DNA of 32,942 nucleotides from Legionella sp. km772 (GTDB lineage: Bacteria > Pseudomonadota > Gammaproteobacteria > Legionellales > Legionellaceae), in NCBI RefSeq assembly GCF_003989735.1, contig NZ_RZGQ01000018.1:1-32942 (forward strand). Reading direction: 5' to 3'. The translations under genes and the position numbers were made by a program. How positions within the stretch are numbered: the stretch's first letter is position 1; every line of letters begins with the position of its first letter. Positions 10,635-19,061 of the stretch are shown here, piece by piece. The notes under the pieces are model-generated. The model did not search any database, was not told the DNA's origin, and worked only from the letters and a program-made list of their open reading frames with translations.

Positions 10635-11693
10635 TTAGTCTTTAACTACCATAAAATAAGCTTGAACATAATCAGGTAAATGCCGCGTTGCCTTAAGATA
10701 ATTAGTTTTGCCTGAGAAGCTGCCGGCTAAATAATCGACTTGATATAAATTATTTTTAAAAGCTCCGCCCGTATCCGCTAAAACCCCCGCTCGAGAAATT
10801 AAATCCCCTGAGGATGTTTTGTATTGCACTAATAATAATTTACCCAAGCCTAAGTGCTCTAAATCGGCAGCAAAAGTGACCGACGGCTCCACGGTTATTT
10901 TATGTTCTGCATCTTTGCCATAGCCCTTAATTCCATCGACTTCTTTGAAGTACCAGTAGCGCTCTTGCGCATAAGGCCCCTTGCGCTTGTCATAGTCGAT
11001 GTTATTGCAGCGATGGACATTAAATATTTTTTTTCCAATACCCGGGCCAAAATCAGCGACTACTGTACCTTGTAATAAGGCGGCCTCTAAATCATCACGG
11101 CTAAGATAAGCTAAAACCGGTACTTTACCCTGTAAAGCTCCTTTTAAGATGGCTTGTTTCCCGAAGCGAAAACGAGTCAATTGAGGTTGAGCATTGGCCT
11201 GTTCTAAACTTAAATGCTGTTCATCAGAAGGAAGACCGTACAAAGGATAAATCATTGAGCCTCGTTTTTTCATACTGGCTTTAGCTAAGTGTACATAATA
11301 CTTAGTCATCAGAATGTTATCTTTAGGTAAATTTTTAAGTAGGGGTTTTTGTGGGGCTAGGCTTTTTACTTCAGTCAGATCAGGATACCAGCGCCAGAAA
11401 GTAAAATGCTGCTTTATAAATCCAGGATCATTTAACTGCTGTTGATGCGCACAGATAAAGAGCAAGGTCGCTTTAATTTTGGCTAAGGGAATCTTAACAA
11501 GCCTGCCCTCATGAATGACCGCCGGATCATAATGGGCACCTCTATTCAAATACTCTAGAGTATTCTTGGCTGTCTTACATAATTTTCCGCTATTAATTTC
11601 TACCTGAGTTGCAAAATTCGGTGGCGAATTAATAAACTGAGGGGCCGCAGCCACCCCTGCACTACACAAAAAAAGTAAAGCTAGAATTTTCAT
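10635..11693 (-). CDS. MltA-like murein hydrolase with 3D domain
   Basis: 352 residues. A signal peptide is present (MKILALLFL core, Ala-rich cleavage site near residues 15-18). There is no proper lipobox, unlike the classic MltA lipoprotein, so the product is probably soluble in the periplasm. An MltA-type barrel region follows (KYYVHL near 131-136, YPLYGLP near 149-155). The C-terminal 3D domain has ADTGGAF with Asp308, and Asp320 in YQVDYLAG, the acidic residues expected for catalysis. MltA enzymes cut the MurNAc-GlcNAc bond to leave anhydromuropeptides. Its ATG shares one base with the rocC stop codon (TAATG), which suggests translational coupling. Identification rests on motif order, not on overall similarity. 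Confidence 0.75.
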   Translation of the reverse strand: MKILALLFLCSAGVAAAPQFINSPPNFATQVEINSGKLCKTAKNTLEYLNRGAHYDPAVIHEGRLVKIPLAKIKATLLFICAHQQQLNDPGFIKQHFTFWRWYPDLTEVKSLAPQKPLLKNLPKDNILMTKYYVHLAKASMKKRGSMIYPLYGLPSDEQHLSLEQANAQPQLTRFRFGKQAILKGALQGKVPVLAYLSRDDLEAALLQGTVVADFGPGIGKKIFNVHRCNNIDYDKRKGPYAQERYWYFKEVDGIKGYGKDAEHKITVEPSVTFAADLEHLGLGKLLLVQYKTSSGDLISRAGVLADTGGAFKNNLYQVDYLAGSFSGKTNYLKATRHLPDYVQAYFMVVKD

Positions 11694-12364
11694 TATTCAA
11701 CAGCTTCTTTTTTTTCTTCTACTCGTGATAAACCTAGTTTTTCTTTTAATCGTGCCACTGCACTGGGATCATATTGCTTGGTGGTTTTATGTTTCACTAT
11801 GACCGGAGCAACTTTAGCAGGTGGAGCAGCATTACTTGCAGCATACATGGAGCCACGAGAAGGATAAGTTGGGAAATAATCATCCTGTTCTGGAGGCTGA
11901 TAACGATTTGTCTTTACTGATACGAGGCTTTGCGTGTTGGCAGTAAGCGCAGGTTTCGCTAATAATTTACGTGCATTACGGGCGCTTTTTTCTACGCGCT
12001 TTCTTATTTTGGCTGCAGCCGCTTCGGCATCTTCTTGACTCACCTCAGCAATTTCATTTCCTTGTAAATCAATCCGCATTTCCCGTGCTTTTAAACAGGC
12101 TAAGTAATCAAGACGCCGAGTAAAAACAACGACGGCCTCTCTTAACTTTCCTTTGGAAATACCCGCCGCTAGGGCTTTATCTGCCTGTTGCAAAATATCG
12201 TCCATAATTCCAGCTTTTAAGGGCCGGATACATAAGGAATTGTCAAACGCGGCAGGATATTGCGCTGCAAGCCATTGTAAAGCCTGCACTCTCAATTTTT
12301 TAGAGTAATTTTTTTGATTTTTATTAAGAACAGCGGTGCGGGGATGCAGCTCCTGTTTACTCAT
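11693..12364 (-). CDS. rocC: ProQ/FinO-domain RNA chaperone, RocC-like
   Basis: 223 residues. Residues about 22-135 form a ProQ/FinO domain: IRPLKAGIMDDI (46-57), SKGKLREAVVVFTRRLDYL (70-88) and MRIDLQGN (96-103), which are the diagnostic blocks. Such proteins bind the terminator hairpins of small RNAs. A flexible Pro/Ala-rich linker (about 136-195) and a short charged C-terminal helix (QYDPSAVARLKEKLGL, 197-212) follow. In L. pneumophila the FinO protein at this chromosomal position, next to the pyk-tkt cluster, is RocC, which with the small RNA RocR represses natural competence. Position and domain make RocC the best name, but another ProQ paralogue is possible. AAAGG lies 7 bases before the ATG. 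It heads the minus-strand unit. Confidence 0.8.
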   Translation of the reverse strand: MSKQELHPRTAVLNKNQKNYSKKLRVQALQWLAAQYPAAFDNSLCIRPLKAGIMDDILQQADKALAAGISKGKLREAVVVFTRRLDYLACLKAREMRIDLQGNEIAEVSQEDAEAAAAKIRKRVEKSARNARKLLAKPALTANTQSLVSVKTNRYQPPEQDDYFPTYPSRGSMYAASNAAPPAKVAPVIVKHKTTKQYDPSAVARLKEKLGLSRVEEKKEAVE

Positions 12365-12659
12365 TATGATACCTTTAATTTATGTAAAATGAATTGAATC
12401 TGAGTTTTCATAGTTGGAAACAAATTTAAAACAATGATAAAACTATTCGTCTTAGAAATGAGCGGACAATGTACAATGTTTAAAGTCAGTTTGCAAGCTT
12501 AAAAAAGGGTAGCTCTCCTTTATACAAAGAATCGGCTAAATGGGGGTACGGAGAACTGCATAAAACCGATTAAACAATCCCAGGATTCCACAATACAACA
12601 TCGCAAAAGAGCAATTATAAGTATATAATCATAAATTCTAACCAAAGACAGGTGCCTAA
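12365..12659. promoter_or_regulatory. Divergent regulatory region, rocC versus yqaE-dapB
   Basis: 295 bases without a gene. On the plus strand a perfect -10 TATAAT (12624-12629) lies 30 bases before the small membrane-protein ATG; the matching -35 (about 12601-12606) is weak. On the rocC side there is a tandem heptamer, ACAATGT repeated at 12466-12472 and 12473-12479, which could be an operator. No small RNA terminator was found here. Confidence 0.45.
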
Positions 12660-12839
12660 ATGAAGCGAATATTTATGTCCATTCTCGCGGTATTTTTTCC
12701 TTGGTCAGTACTGCTTGCTTACGACAATCCAGGCGGTGCAATCGTTGCTCTCATCATGCAAGCTACTGTAATAGGTTGGCCTTTTGCATCCGCGTGGGCC
12801 TGGCGACTAATTCATCAACCAACACCCACTAAAAAATAA
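12660..12839 (+). CDS. Small membrane protein, YqaE/Pmp3-like
   Basis: 59 residues read directly from the sequence, beginning MKRIFMSILAVFFPW and ending HQPTPTKK. Two hydrophobic segments (about 3-20 and 27-51) are joined by a short turn DNPGG. This matches the two-helix layout of the YqaE/Pmp3 proteolipids, whose members influence membrane potential and stress tolerance in yeast and plants; their bacterial role is unclear. Support for a real gene: perfect -10 upstream, AGGT six bases before the ATG, and a stop codon 15 bases before dapB, giving a natural two-gene unit. The family assignment is tentative. Confidence 0.7.
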   Translation: MKRIFMSILAVFFPWSVLLAYDNPGGAIVALIMQATVIGWPFASAWAWRLIHQPTPTKK

Positions 12840-12854
12840 TTCTTCGAGGATCTT

Positions 12855-13586
12855 ATGCCCATTCGAGTGATAGTAAACGGTGCTAAAGGAAAAATGGGCA
12901 GTCTTGCCTGTACTACTCTAGCAACTCATCCTGAATTTAATCTCGTAGCTCAATTAGGCCGGAACGATAATCTAGCCGCAACGATCAAAACTAGCCAAGC
13001 GCAGATAGTCGTCGACTTAACCCGCGCTGATTGTGTTTATGAAAATAGTCTAACTATCATTGAGTCGGGTGCACGGCCAGTAATTGGCGCAAGTGGTTTA
13101 GGGGCGGAAGAAGTTGCTGAATTAAATCAACGCTGCCAACAACAAGCTTTAGGCGGTATCATCACTCCCAATTTTTCCATTGGGGCAGTACTAATGATGA
13201 TTTGCGCGGCCAAAGTCGCAGAGTACTTCCCCGAAGTAGAAATAATCGAGGCCCATCATCAACAAAAATTAGACGCACCATCGGGTACAGCTTTAAAAAC
13301 AGCAGAAATGATTGCTTCTGCTCGACAACTACCCAAAAACGAGCTTGCACTGAAAGAGTTAATACCGGGTGCACGGGGTGGTGCTTATGAAGGAATTAAT
13401 CTGCACTCACTTCGATTACCCGGGATCCTTGCCCGTCAAGAGGTTCTTTTTGGTAGTCAGGGAGAATCGCTCTCTATTACCCATAATAGCCTGGATCGCC
13501 AATGTTTTATGCCTGGAATTGTTTTAGCCTGCCAAAAAGTGATGCAATTAAACCATCTGGTGTATGGCTTAGAATCCGTTCTTTAA
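12855..13586 (+). CDS. dapB: 4-hydroxy-tetrahydrodipicolinate reductase
   Basis: NAD(P)H-dependent step of the diaminopimelate/lysine pathway, supplying cell-wall and protein precursors. 243 residues, slightly shorter than the E. coli enzyme (about 270), as in many non-enteric bacteria. Nucleotide-binding VNGAKGKMG (7-15) is at the N-terminus. The catalytic/substrate block EAHHQQKLDAPSGTALKTAE carries the paired His, the Lys and the PSGTA loop. CGAGGA lies 6 bases before the ATG. No other dap gene is in the window. Confidence 0.95.
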   Translation: MPIRVIVNGAKGKMGSLACTTLATHPEFNLVAQLGRNDNLAATIKTSQAQIVVDLTRADCVYENSLTIIESGARPVIGASGLGAEEVAELNQRCQQQALGGIITPNFSIGAVLMMICAAKVAEYFPEVEIIEAHHQQKLDAPSGTALKTAEMIASARQLPKNELALKELIPGARGGAYEGINLHSLRLPGILARQEVLFGSQGESLSITHNSLDRQCFMPGIVLACQKVMQLNHLVYGLESVL

Positions 13587-13686
13587 CCAACCAGTAGCGG
13601 CTACTAAAGACAATAAAAATTGCTATTTGGTCAATAACAGCAACCATGAACTATTTTTCTTGCAAAAATATTTTCTGCGGAGTAGC

Positions 13687-13704
13687 CCGGCTGCAAGCAG
13701 CCGG
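13687..13704. terminator. GC-rich hairpin between convergent dapB and sidP-like gene
   Basis: CCGGCTG (13687-13693) pairs with CAGCCGG (13698-13704) around a CAAG tetraloop. It lies 100 bases after dapB and 23 bases beyond the 3' end of the sidP-like gene. There is no clear U tract, so it may be a terminator or a repetitive extragenic palindrome. Confidence 0.45.
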
Positions 13705-13727
13705 TTAAGCATCTGTAGTGAGAGGTT

Positions 13728-16415
13728 TTACATCGTAGGGCTGACTGATTCATCATCGCTTGAAGGCGGACTTACTTTAGCCGCTTGACGCTCTTTTGCT
13801 TTATTAAAGCACTCCGTCCAGGCCTTGGTGATTTCGCTAACATAGTCGTCCAAAGTTTGTCCCGGGGTGGTCACCTGGCACAGTCCGGATAAGCTCTCAT
13901 ACACTAAAACGGTGGCTGGTTTGCGGGCATCGTCGGTGGAAGGGCGGTTAAGGATGATTTCAATTATTTTTGCTAAGCGTTCAACATTATTATTTCCCGC
14001 CTCAGGATCATGCATTAATTTTTTTATCTTATCAATTCCCTCAGGTAAGGCTGAATATTCCGTAAAGATATTCAAACTACGCGCTATCTTGGTTTTAGTG
14101 GGAACTTGGAATAAATGCGGCAAATCTGTTAATTTGAATAAAGCACTGTATAATTCCGTACAAGCCATTTCTCCTAATTGCTTAGCAGTCAAGGTTGCCT
14201 TAAGCTTGTTTTCCGCAATTAACACCTCCGGTAGATTGGTGAAAATATTTTTTACTTCGTTATCTGTTGCTAGGCGATCGTCATGTTGTATAGCCTTAGA
14301 ATCTTCTAATTGGCGGTTAATCTCATCGCAGATATCTTGAGGCAAATACCATTCCGGCGTCTTAAGGCCCTCAGAGCCTGGCGCATTTTGTCCTGCCAAT
14401 ACATGCTGATGGCGTGATAGATAAAGAGCAGCAACAATGGCGACGAATTTTTTCCTGGCTAACTCACCATCAGTAAAAGTAGGCCATACTCCATAACGAA
14501 GTTTATAAATAATCATTGCATCGGTATGAATTAATTCTATGGCCTTTCTGTCTTTACCACTAACGCACGACCCATAAGAATAATCATTCTTAGCCAAGGT
14601 AATAAGTTGCTCTAAAGAGCTTAAAAATAATTCTCTACCTTTATAATCAAATACGGTGGCTGAGCCTAGAGAGGAGTTTAGTACCAAGCGATACTCCTCT
14701 ATTAGTTCAGCAATCTCATCCTTCTTAGGGTGAAATTTAGGCAACTGTTTTTGTAGCGCTAAAAGGCGTAGCTGTGCAAAAGCTAAAGCATCTATGCCAC
14801 TGGTTTTTTTAGAACCAACTTCAGCTTTTATTTTCACAGTAGGTTTTGCTGGTTCTGATAAACGAGCAATTTCTTTTTCTACCGTAGAAATTTGGGTTTT
14901 TAGATCTTCAATTTGGGCGATACTAGCTTCCGTCTCCTCAATTAATTTTATGCTATCGGGATCAGTGGCTTCGGTATAATAATAACGTTTAGCAATATTA
15001 TATGGATGGTTCAATACATGCGCTTTCGTGGCATATTTGCTGCCTAATACAGTATCTTTTAATTCATCATCGAGTTCTTTATCGGGGGGTAGCTCAGGTA
15101 AATAATCCAGCAAGAGTGAGGGAATATAATCGCCAATTCCTATAGGGCTAATCAAGGTTTGCAATAACAAGGCTTGATCTTGAGCATATCGCATTACTTG
15201 CGCAAGATTTGCGTTAGAATGGCGTTTGCGAACCGCATCGGGAATTTTTGCCTTAATTAAATCACGACTAACAATATGACTTGAGCGATAACGTCGGGCG
15301 GCTAGCTCCTCTGCTACTCCATCCTTATCAATACGTACTATCGTATGGGCTTCAAAATTCGCAGGGGCGGGCAACATCCGCAGACGGCTAGGCAAGAAAA
15401 AAACGGCCTCTTCTAGTTTAGCTGCCGTATTAATGACTTGTTTTAAAAAAAACTGCTGTAATTTAGGTAATAAAAGATACCATTGCGGTAAAAGCGCCAC
15501 CTGTTTTAGTTCCGCAGCAAAAGATGAAGTGGTATTTTTTTCGCTTAAGAATGTTTTAAAAGTGGTAATAGCCTCGTTAATCGCTCCGGACTTTCCTGCT
15601 AAAATTTTAATCATTTCTTGCTTGGCTTTACTTAGTTCGCTATACCAGTTAGGTAAAGGTATCTCGCCAACACTGATCTTGTCCAAATCAGAAGTCCAAA
15701 TAGAGTGACTTCTACCTCTTTTGATAAGGGTTAAATTGTCTAGTAAGGCTTGCAGATCCTCAATTAAGGCTTCAGGAGTTACCGACTCCATGCCTAAATT
15801 ACATAAATAAGCCTGCTCCTCTGGTTTTAAATTAACAAACCATGCCGGGGTTTGCGGAAAAGCATGCGTTTTTAATAGTCTTAATTCATCAAGTAATTGA
15901 TCATAATAAGCGGGAAGCGCCTCATCGATTTGTAAAATATATTCAGCACCCCGACCATAATCCATGGGGCTTAGGGTGGCAGTATTAGGCCTTCCTTTAC
16001 TCATTATCTGGTATTGCTCTGCTTCATTTAGACAAGCAATGGCCTTCTTAGTTTTTTCGGTGTCAGGCCAAGCAATTTGAATTACGCTGACTAAGGCCCC
16101 TGCAAATTGTTCCAATTCTTTATGTAATTCGTCTACCTTAGTCTTGGTTAAATTACATTTAGCCTTAGCACTAGCGGCATAACTTAGTAAGGTTTCTTTG
16201 GTAAGATAGGTGAATTTAGGATCTAGGGGATAAGCCTCTAAAAGAAAGTTAAAGGCAGCATGTAAACTTTCAATCCGGCTTTTAATACTCGCCGCATAAT
16301 TAGGCTTGGCTTGAAAGGTCTCTAATGTATATCCGGGCAGTAACTCTTGCAGTTTACTTGATAAGGCAGGTGATAATACCGTGCCGTCCAAAACACGTAA
16401 AATTGTTTTTCCCAT
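13728..16415 (-). CDS. sidP: SidP-like putative phosphoinositide phosphatase (Dot/Icm effector)
   Basis: 895 residues, no signal peptide, no membrane segment. The key feature is CVSGKDR at residues 617-623, a CX5R phosphatase P-loop of the C-x-S-G-K-D-R type seen in SopB/IpgD-like inositide phosphatases and in Legionella SidP; Cys617 would be the nucleophile and Arg623 would bind phosphate. SidP of L. pneumophila (822 residues, PI3P/PI(3,5)P2 3-phosphatase, recalled as lpg0130) lies directly beside mmsA, exactly as here. The N-terminal 450 residues are helical. A coiled-coil-like, Lys/Glu-rich stretch spans about 505-555. The C-terminus is polar and Ser-rich. It would act in the host cell on endosomal or vacuolar phosphoinositides. 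Transcribed alone, divergent from mmsA and convergent with dapB. Family call rests on motif plus position; substrate is inferred. Confidence 0.75.
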   Translation of the reverse strand: MGKTILRVLDGTVLSPALSSKLQELLPGYTLETFQAKPNYAASIKSRIESLHAAFNFLLEAYPLDPKFTYLTKETLLSYAASAKAKCNLTKTKVDELHKELEQFAGALVSVIQIAWPDTEKTKKAIACLNEAEQYQIMSKGRPNTATLSPMDYGRGAEYILQIDEALPAYYDQLLDELRLLKTHAFPQTPAWFVNLKPEEQAYLCNLGMESVTPEALIEDLQALLDNLTLIKRGRSHSIWTSDLDKISVGEIPLPNWYSELSKAKQEMIKILAGKSGAINEAITTFKTFLSEKNTTSSFAAELKQVALLPQWYLLLPKLQQFFLKQVINTAAKLEEAVFFLPSRLRMLPAPANFEAHTIVRIDKDGVAEELAARRYRSSHIVSRDLIKAKIPDAVRKRHSNANLAQVMRYAQDQALLLQTLISPIGIGDYIPSLLLDYLPELPPDKELDDELKDTVLGSKYATKAHVLNHPYNIAKRYYYTEATDPDSIKLIEETEASIAQIEDLKTQISTVEKEIARLSEPAKPTVKIKAEVGSKKTSGIDALAFAQLRLLALQKQLPKFHPKKDEIAELIEEYRLVLNSSLGSATVFDYKGRELFLSSLEQLITLAKNDYSYGSCVSGKDRKAIELIHTDAMIIYKLRYGVWPTFTDGELARKKFVAIVAALYLSRHQHVLAGQNAPGSEGLKTPEWYLPQDICDEINRQLEDSKAIQHDDRLATDNEVKNIFTNLPEVLIAENKLKATLTAKQLGEMACTELYSALFKLTDLPHLFQVPTKTKIARSLNIFTEYSALPEGIDKIKKLMHDPEAGNNNVERLAKIIEIILNRPSTDDARKPATVLVYESLSGLCQVTTPGQTLDDYVSEITKAWTECFNKAKERQAAKVSPPSSDDESVSPTM

Positions 16416-16644
16416 AGCTTAATCCCTTACTGCTTTTTTCTCCATTATTGTATAAATAATTCAATCATACAATTACTTAAACACAATAATTAAATTTTTA
16501 ATTTAAAAGGGTAAAATCTCCATTGTTTTAATGAGCTTAGTTCATGCTAAACTAAGGTCCATTCGAAGAGCGAATTTGCAAATATCATTCTGAGTTATCC
16601 ATCAATAAAGGATGATAAACCCCTCACCTTAAAAGGAGTTTACT
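16416..16644. promoter_or_regulatory. Divergent promoter region, sidP-like versus mmsA
   Basis: 229 bases of very AT-rich DNA between two divergent genes. An inverted repeat, CTTAGTT (16536-16542) and AACTAAG (16549-16555) with a 6-base spacer, is a candidate operator for mmsA. AAAAGGAG lies just before the mmsA ATG. I looked for a PmrA-type tandem TTAATATT repeat on the sidP side and did not find one with correct spacing. Confidence 0.4.
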
Positions 16645-18141
16645 ATGGGCTATACCATACCTCACCATATTAATGGTCAAGTTGTTACCGATACGAATAG
16701 TGAAGGACAAACTGTCTATAACCCTGCAACCGGAGAGGCAATAGGCGAAGTTCATTTTGCTTCGAAAGCAACTTGCGATAAAACTGTGGCTATTGCTAAA
16801 GAAGCTGGAATTTCATGGTCACAAACCCCAGCAATAAAAAGAGCACGTATTCTTTTTCGTTTTCGTGAATTATTAGAAAAATACCATACGGATTTAGCGC
16901 GTATTGTTACCCGGGAGCATGGTAAAACGATAGAAGACGCTAAAGGTTCCGTAGCCCGTGCAATTGAAGTGGTGGAGTTACACTGTGGGTTGGTCAACCA
17001 ATTACAAGGTGATTTTTCTGCTGATGTAGCCAGTCATATTGATTGCCATACCCTAAGACAACCTTTGGGGGTCTGTGCCGGCGTATCCCCTTTTAACTTC
17101 CCCGTAATGGTTCCAGTCTGGATGATGATTCCTGCTATCGCTTGTGGCAATACCTTTATCCTTAAGCCTTCTGAGCAAGACCCTTCAGCGCCTGTTCGTC
17201 TCTTAGAATTATTAACTGAAGCAGGTCTTCCTCCGGGTGTTGCCAATTGTTTGCAAGGTAACAAAAATACGGTGGACCAATTATTAGCTCATCCGGATAT
17301 TGCAGCCTTTACTGCGGTTGCCTCCACACCGGTCGCCCAAACTATTTATACTACCGCTACTGCTTATGGAAAAAGAGCCCATACTTTTGGCGGCGCTAAA
17401 AACCATTGTGTCGTGATGCCGGATGCGGATTTGGATCAAGCAGCCAGCGCTATTGTTGGTGCCGCTTATGGCTCGGCAGGCGAGCGGTGTATGGCGATCT
17501 CAGTAGCCGTCACCGTAGGCGATAAAACAGCCGATGCTTTAATTGCCAAAATTGCCCCGCAAGTACGCGCCATGCGTATTGATGCAGGTGATGTCGCGAA
17601 TACCGATATGGGTCCGTTAATAAGCAGCGCCCATCGTGAGCGTGTTTTAGCTGCGGTAAACAAAGGGGTGCAAGAAGGGGCTCGTTTAATTATCGACGGA
17701 CGTGATTTTAAACATCCCCAATACCCGCAAGGTTTTTATATGGGGCCTTGTTTATTTGACGAGGTGAATGAGCACATGTCCATCTATCAAAATGAGATAT
17801 TTGGCCCAGTCTTAGTAGTGGTACGAGTTAATAGTTTTGAAGAAGCCCTGGAGTTAGTAAATAGACACCAATACGGTAATGGAACAGCTATCTTTACGCG
17901 TGATGGCTTCTTTGCCCGTGAATACAGCCAGCGCGTCCAAGTGGGCATGGTAGGTATTAATATTCCCATACCGGTACCCATTGCCAACCACCCTTTCGGC
18001 GGCTGGAAACGCTCGGCCTTTGGCGACACAAATATGCACGGACAGGAAAGTATTAATTTTTATACTCGCCGCAAAACAGTAACCAGCAAATGGCCGGTTA
18101 CCGAATTGAAAGAAAACGCATTTGCCATGCCCACCCATTAA
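16645..18141 (+). CDS. mmsA: Methylmalonate-semialdehyde dehydrogenase (acylating)
   Basis: CoA-dependent aldehyde dehydrogenase that turns methylmalonate semialdehyde into propionyl-CoA and CO2 in valine (and myo-inositol) breakdown. 498 residues. The N-terminus carries the family's HHINGQVV start. The catalytic Cys282 lies in GERCMAIS, and GGAKNHCVVMPDADLD carries the Asn that replaces the general-base Glu of other ALDHs, a hallmark of this subfamily. One oddity is that the usual FVGS motif reads AVAS (about residues 223-226). AAGGAG precedes the ATG. It is first in an operon with mmsB and an acyl-CoA synthetase. Confidence 0.95.
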   Translation: MGYTIPHHINGQVVTDTNSEGQTVYNPATGEAIGEVHFASKATCDKTVAIAKEAGISWSQTPAIKRARILFRFRELLEKYHTDLARIVTREHGKTIEDAKGSVARAIEVVELHCGLVNQLQGDFSADVASHIDCHTLRQPLGVCAGVSPFNFPVMVPVWMMIPAIACGNTFILKPSEQDPSAPVRLLELLTEAGLPPGVANCLQGNKNTVDQLLAHPDIAAFTAVASTPVAQTIYTTATAYGKRAHTFGGAKNHCVVMPDADLDQAASAIVGAAYGSAGERCMAISVAVTVGDKTADALIAKIAPQVRAMRIDAGDVANTDMGPLISSAHRERVLAAVNKGVQEGARLIIDGRDFKHPQYPQGFYMGPCLFDEVNEHMSIYQNEIFGPVLVVVRVNSFEEALELVNRHQYGNGTAIFTRDGFFAREYSQRVQVGMVGINIPIPVPIANHPFGGWKRSAFGDTNMHGQESINFYTRRKTVTSKWPVTELKENAFAMPTH

Positions 18142-18154
18142 CAAGGAGTTTAAA

Positions 18155-19054
18155 ATGGCGCGGATTGGATTTATAGGTTTAGGTCATATGGGCTTTCCCA
18201 TGGCCGCAAATTTAGTAAAAGCAGGGCATGACATTATTGCCTATGACTTACAAGCAACAGTGCTCGAGCAATTTGCTGCTTTAGGGGGGCGAATTGCCCA
18301 CCAATTATCAGAGGCAGCAATTGATCAAGAGGTAATTATCACTATGCTGCAAAAAGGGCAGCAAGTTTTGGATGTATGCACTAAGCCAGATGGTTTATTC
18401 CAGCATGCACGGGCAGGCGCCTTGTTTATTGATTCATCCACTATTGATGTGGGCTCATCTCGCCAAGTGCACGAAGCAGCGCAACAACAGGGCTTACTTG
18501 CGGTGGATGCACCCGTCTCCGGTGGTGTTGCTGCAGCCACTTCCGGCACTTTAACTTTTATGGTGGGTGGAGAGCTCAAGGCTTATGAAAAGGCTGAACC
18601 TATTTTATCCTTAATGGGGAAAAAATTAATTCATACGGGCGCTGCCGGGAGTGGGCAAGTCGCCAAAATCTGCAACAACATGATCCTAGGCATTTCCATG
18701 ATTGCAGTTTCAGAAGCGTTTACCCTTGCCGAGCAATTAGGCTTACCTGCACAAAAATTATTTGAAGTAGCCAATAATGCCTCGGGGCAATGCTGGGCTT
18801 TAAGTAAATACGTACCGGTACCAGGAATATTAGAAAATGTCCCGGCGAATAATGATTATAAACCAGGCTTCGCTGCGGCAATGATGCTCAAAGATTTATT
18901 ATTAAGCCAAAAAGCAGCACATCAAGCGCAGCTTACTACCCCTTTAGGTGCTAAGGCTACGGAATTATATGAGGACTTAGTCGAGCAAGGTTTAGGCGAT
19001 GCTGATTTTTCAGCCATTATTAAATTAATTGCCCACACAATTGAAGCCCAATAG
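18155..19054 (+). CDS. mmsB: 3-hydroxyisobutyrate dehydrogenase
   Basis: Oxidises 3-hydroxyisobutyrate to methylmalonate semialdehyde, the step feeding MmsA. 299 residues. Rossmann motif GFIGLGHMGFPMA at residues 5-17, substrate loop DAPVSGGVAAATSGTL, and the catalytic Lys171 in GQVAKICNNM. The frame extends upstream to 18122, but ATG 18155 is chosen because AAGGAG (18143-18148) precedes it and the family starts MARIGFIG. It lies 13 bases after mmsA. Its TAG stop overlaps the ribosome-binding site of the next gene. Confidence 0.96.
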   Translation: MARIGFIGLGHMGFPMAANLVKAGHDIIAYDLQATVLEQFAALGGRIAHQLSEAAIDQEVIITMLQKGQQVLDVCTKPDGLFQHARAGALFIDSSTIDVGSSRQVHEAAQQQGLLAVDAPVSGGVAAATSGTLTFMVGGELKAYEKAEPILSLMGKKLIHTGAAGSGQVAKICNNMILGISMIAVSEAFTLAEQLGLPAQKLFEVANNASGQCWALSKYVPVPGILENVPANNDYKPGFAAAMMLKDLLLSQKAAHQAQLTTPLGAKATELYEDLVEQGLGDADFSAIIKLIAHTIEAQ

Positions 19055-19061
19055 GAGCATC

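Noticed and set aside
16416..16510. PmrA box upstream of the sidP-like gene
   Set aside because: TTAA-rich repeats exist, but spacing between the half-sites is about 13 instead of 11 bases and the match is poor.
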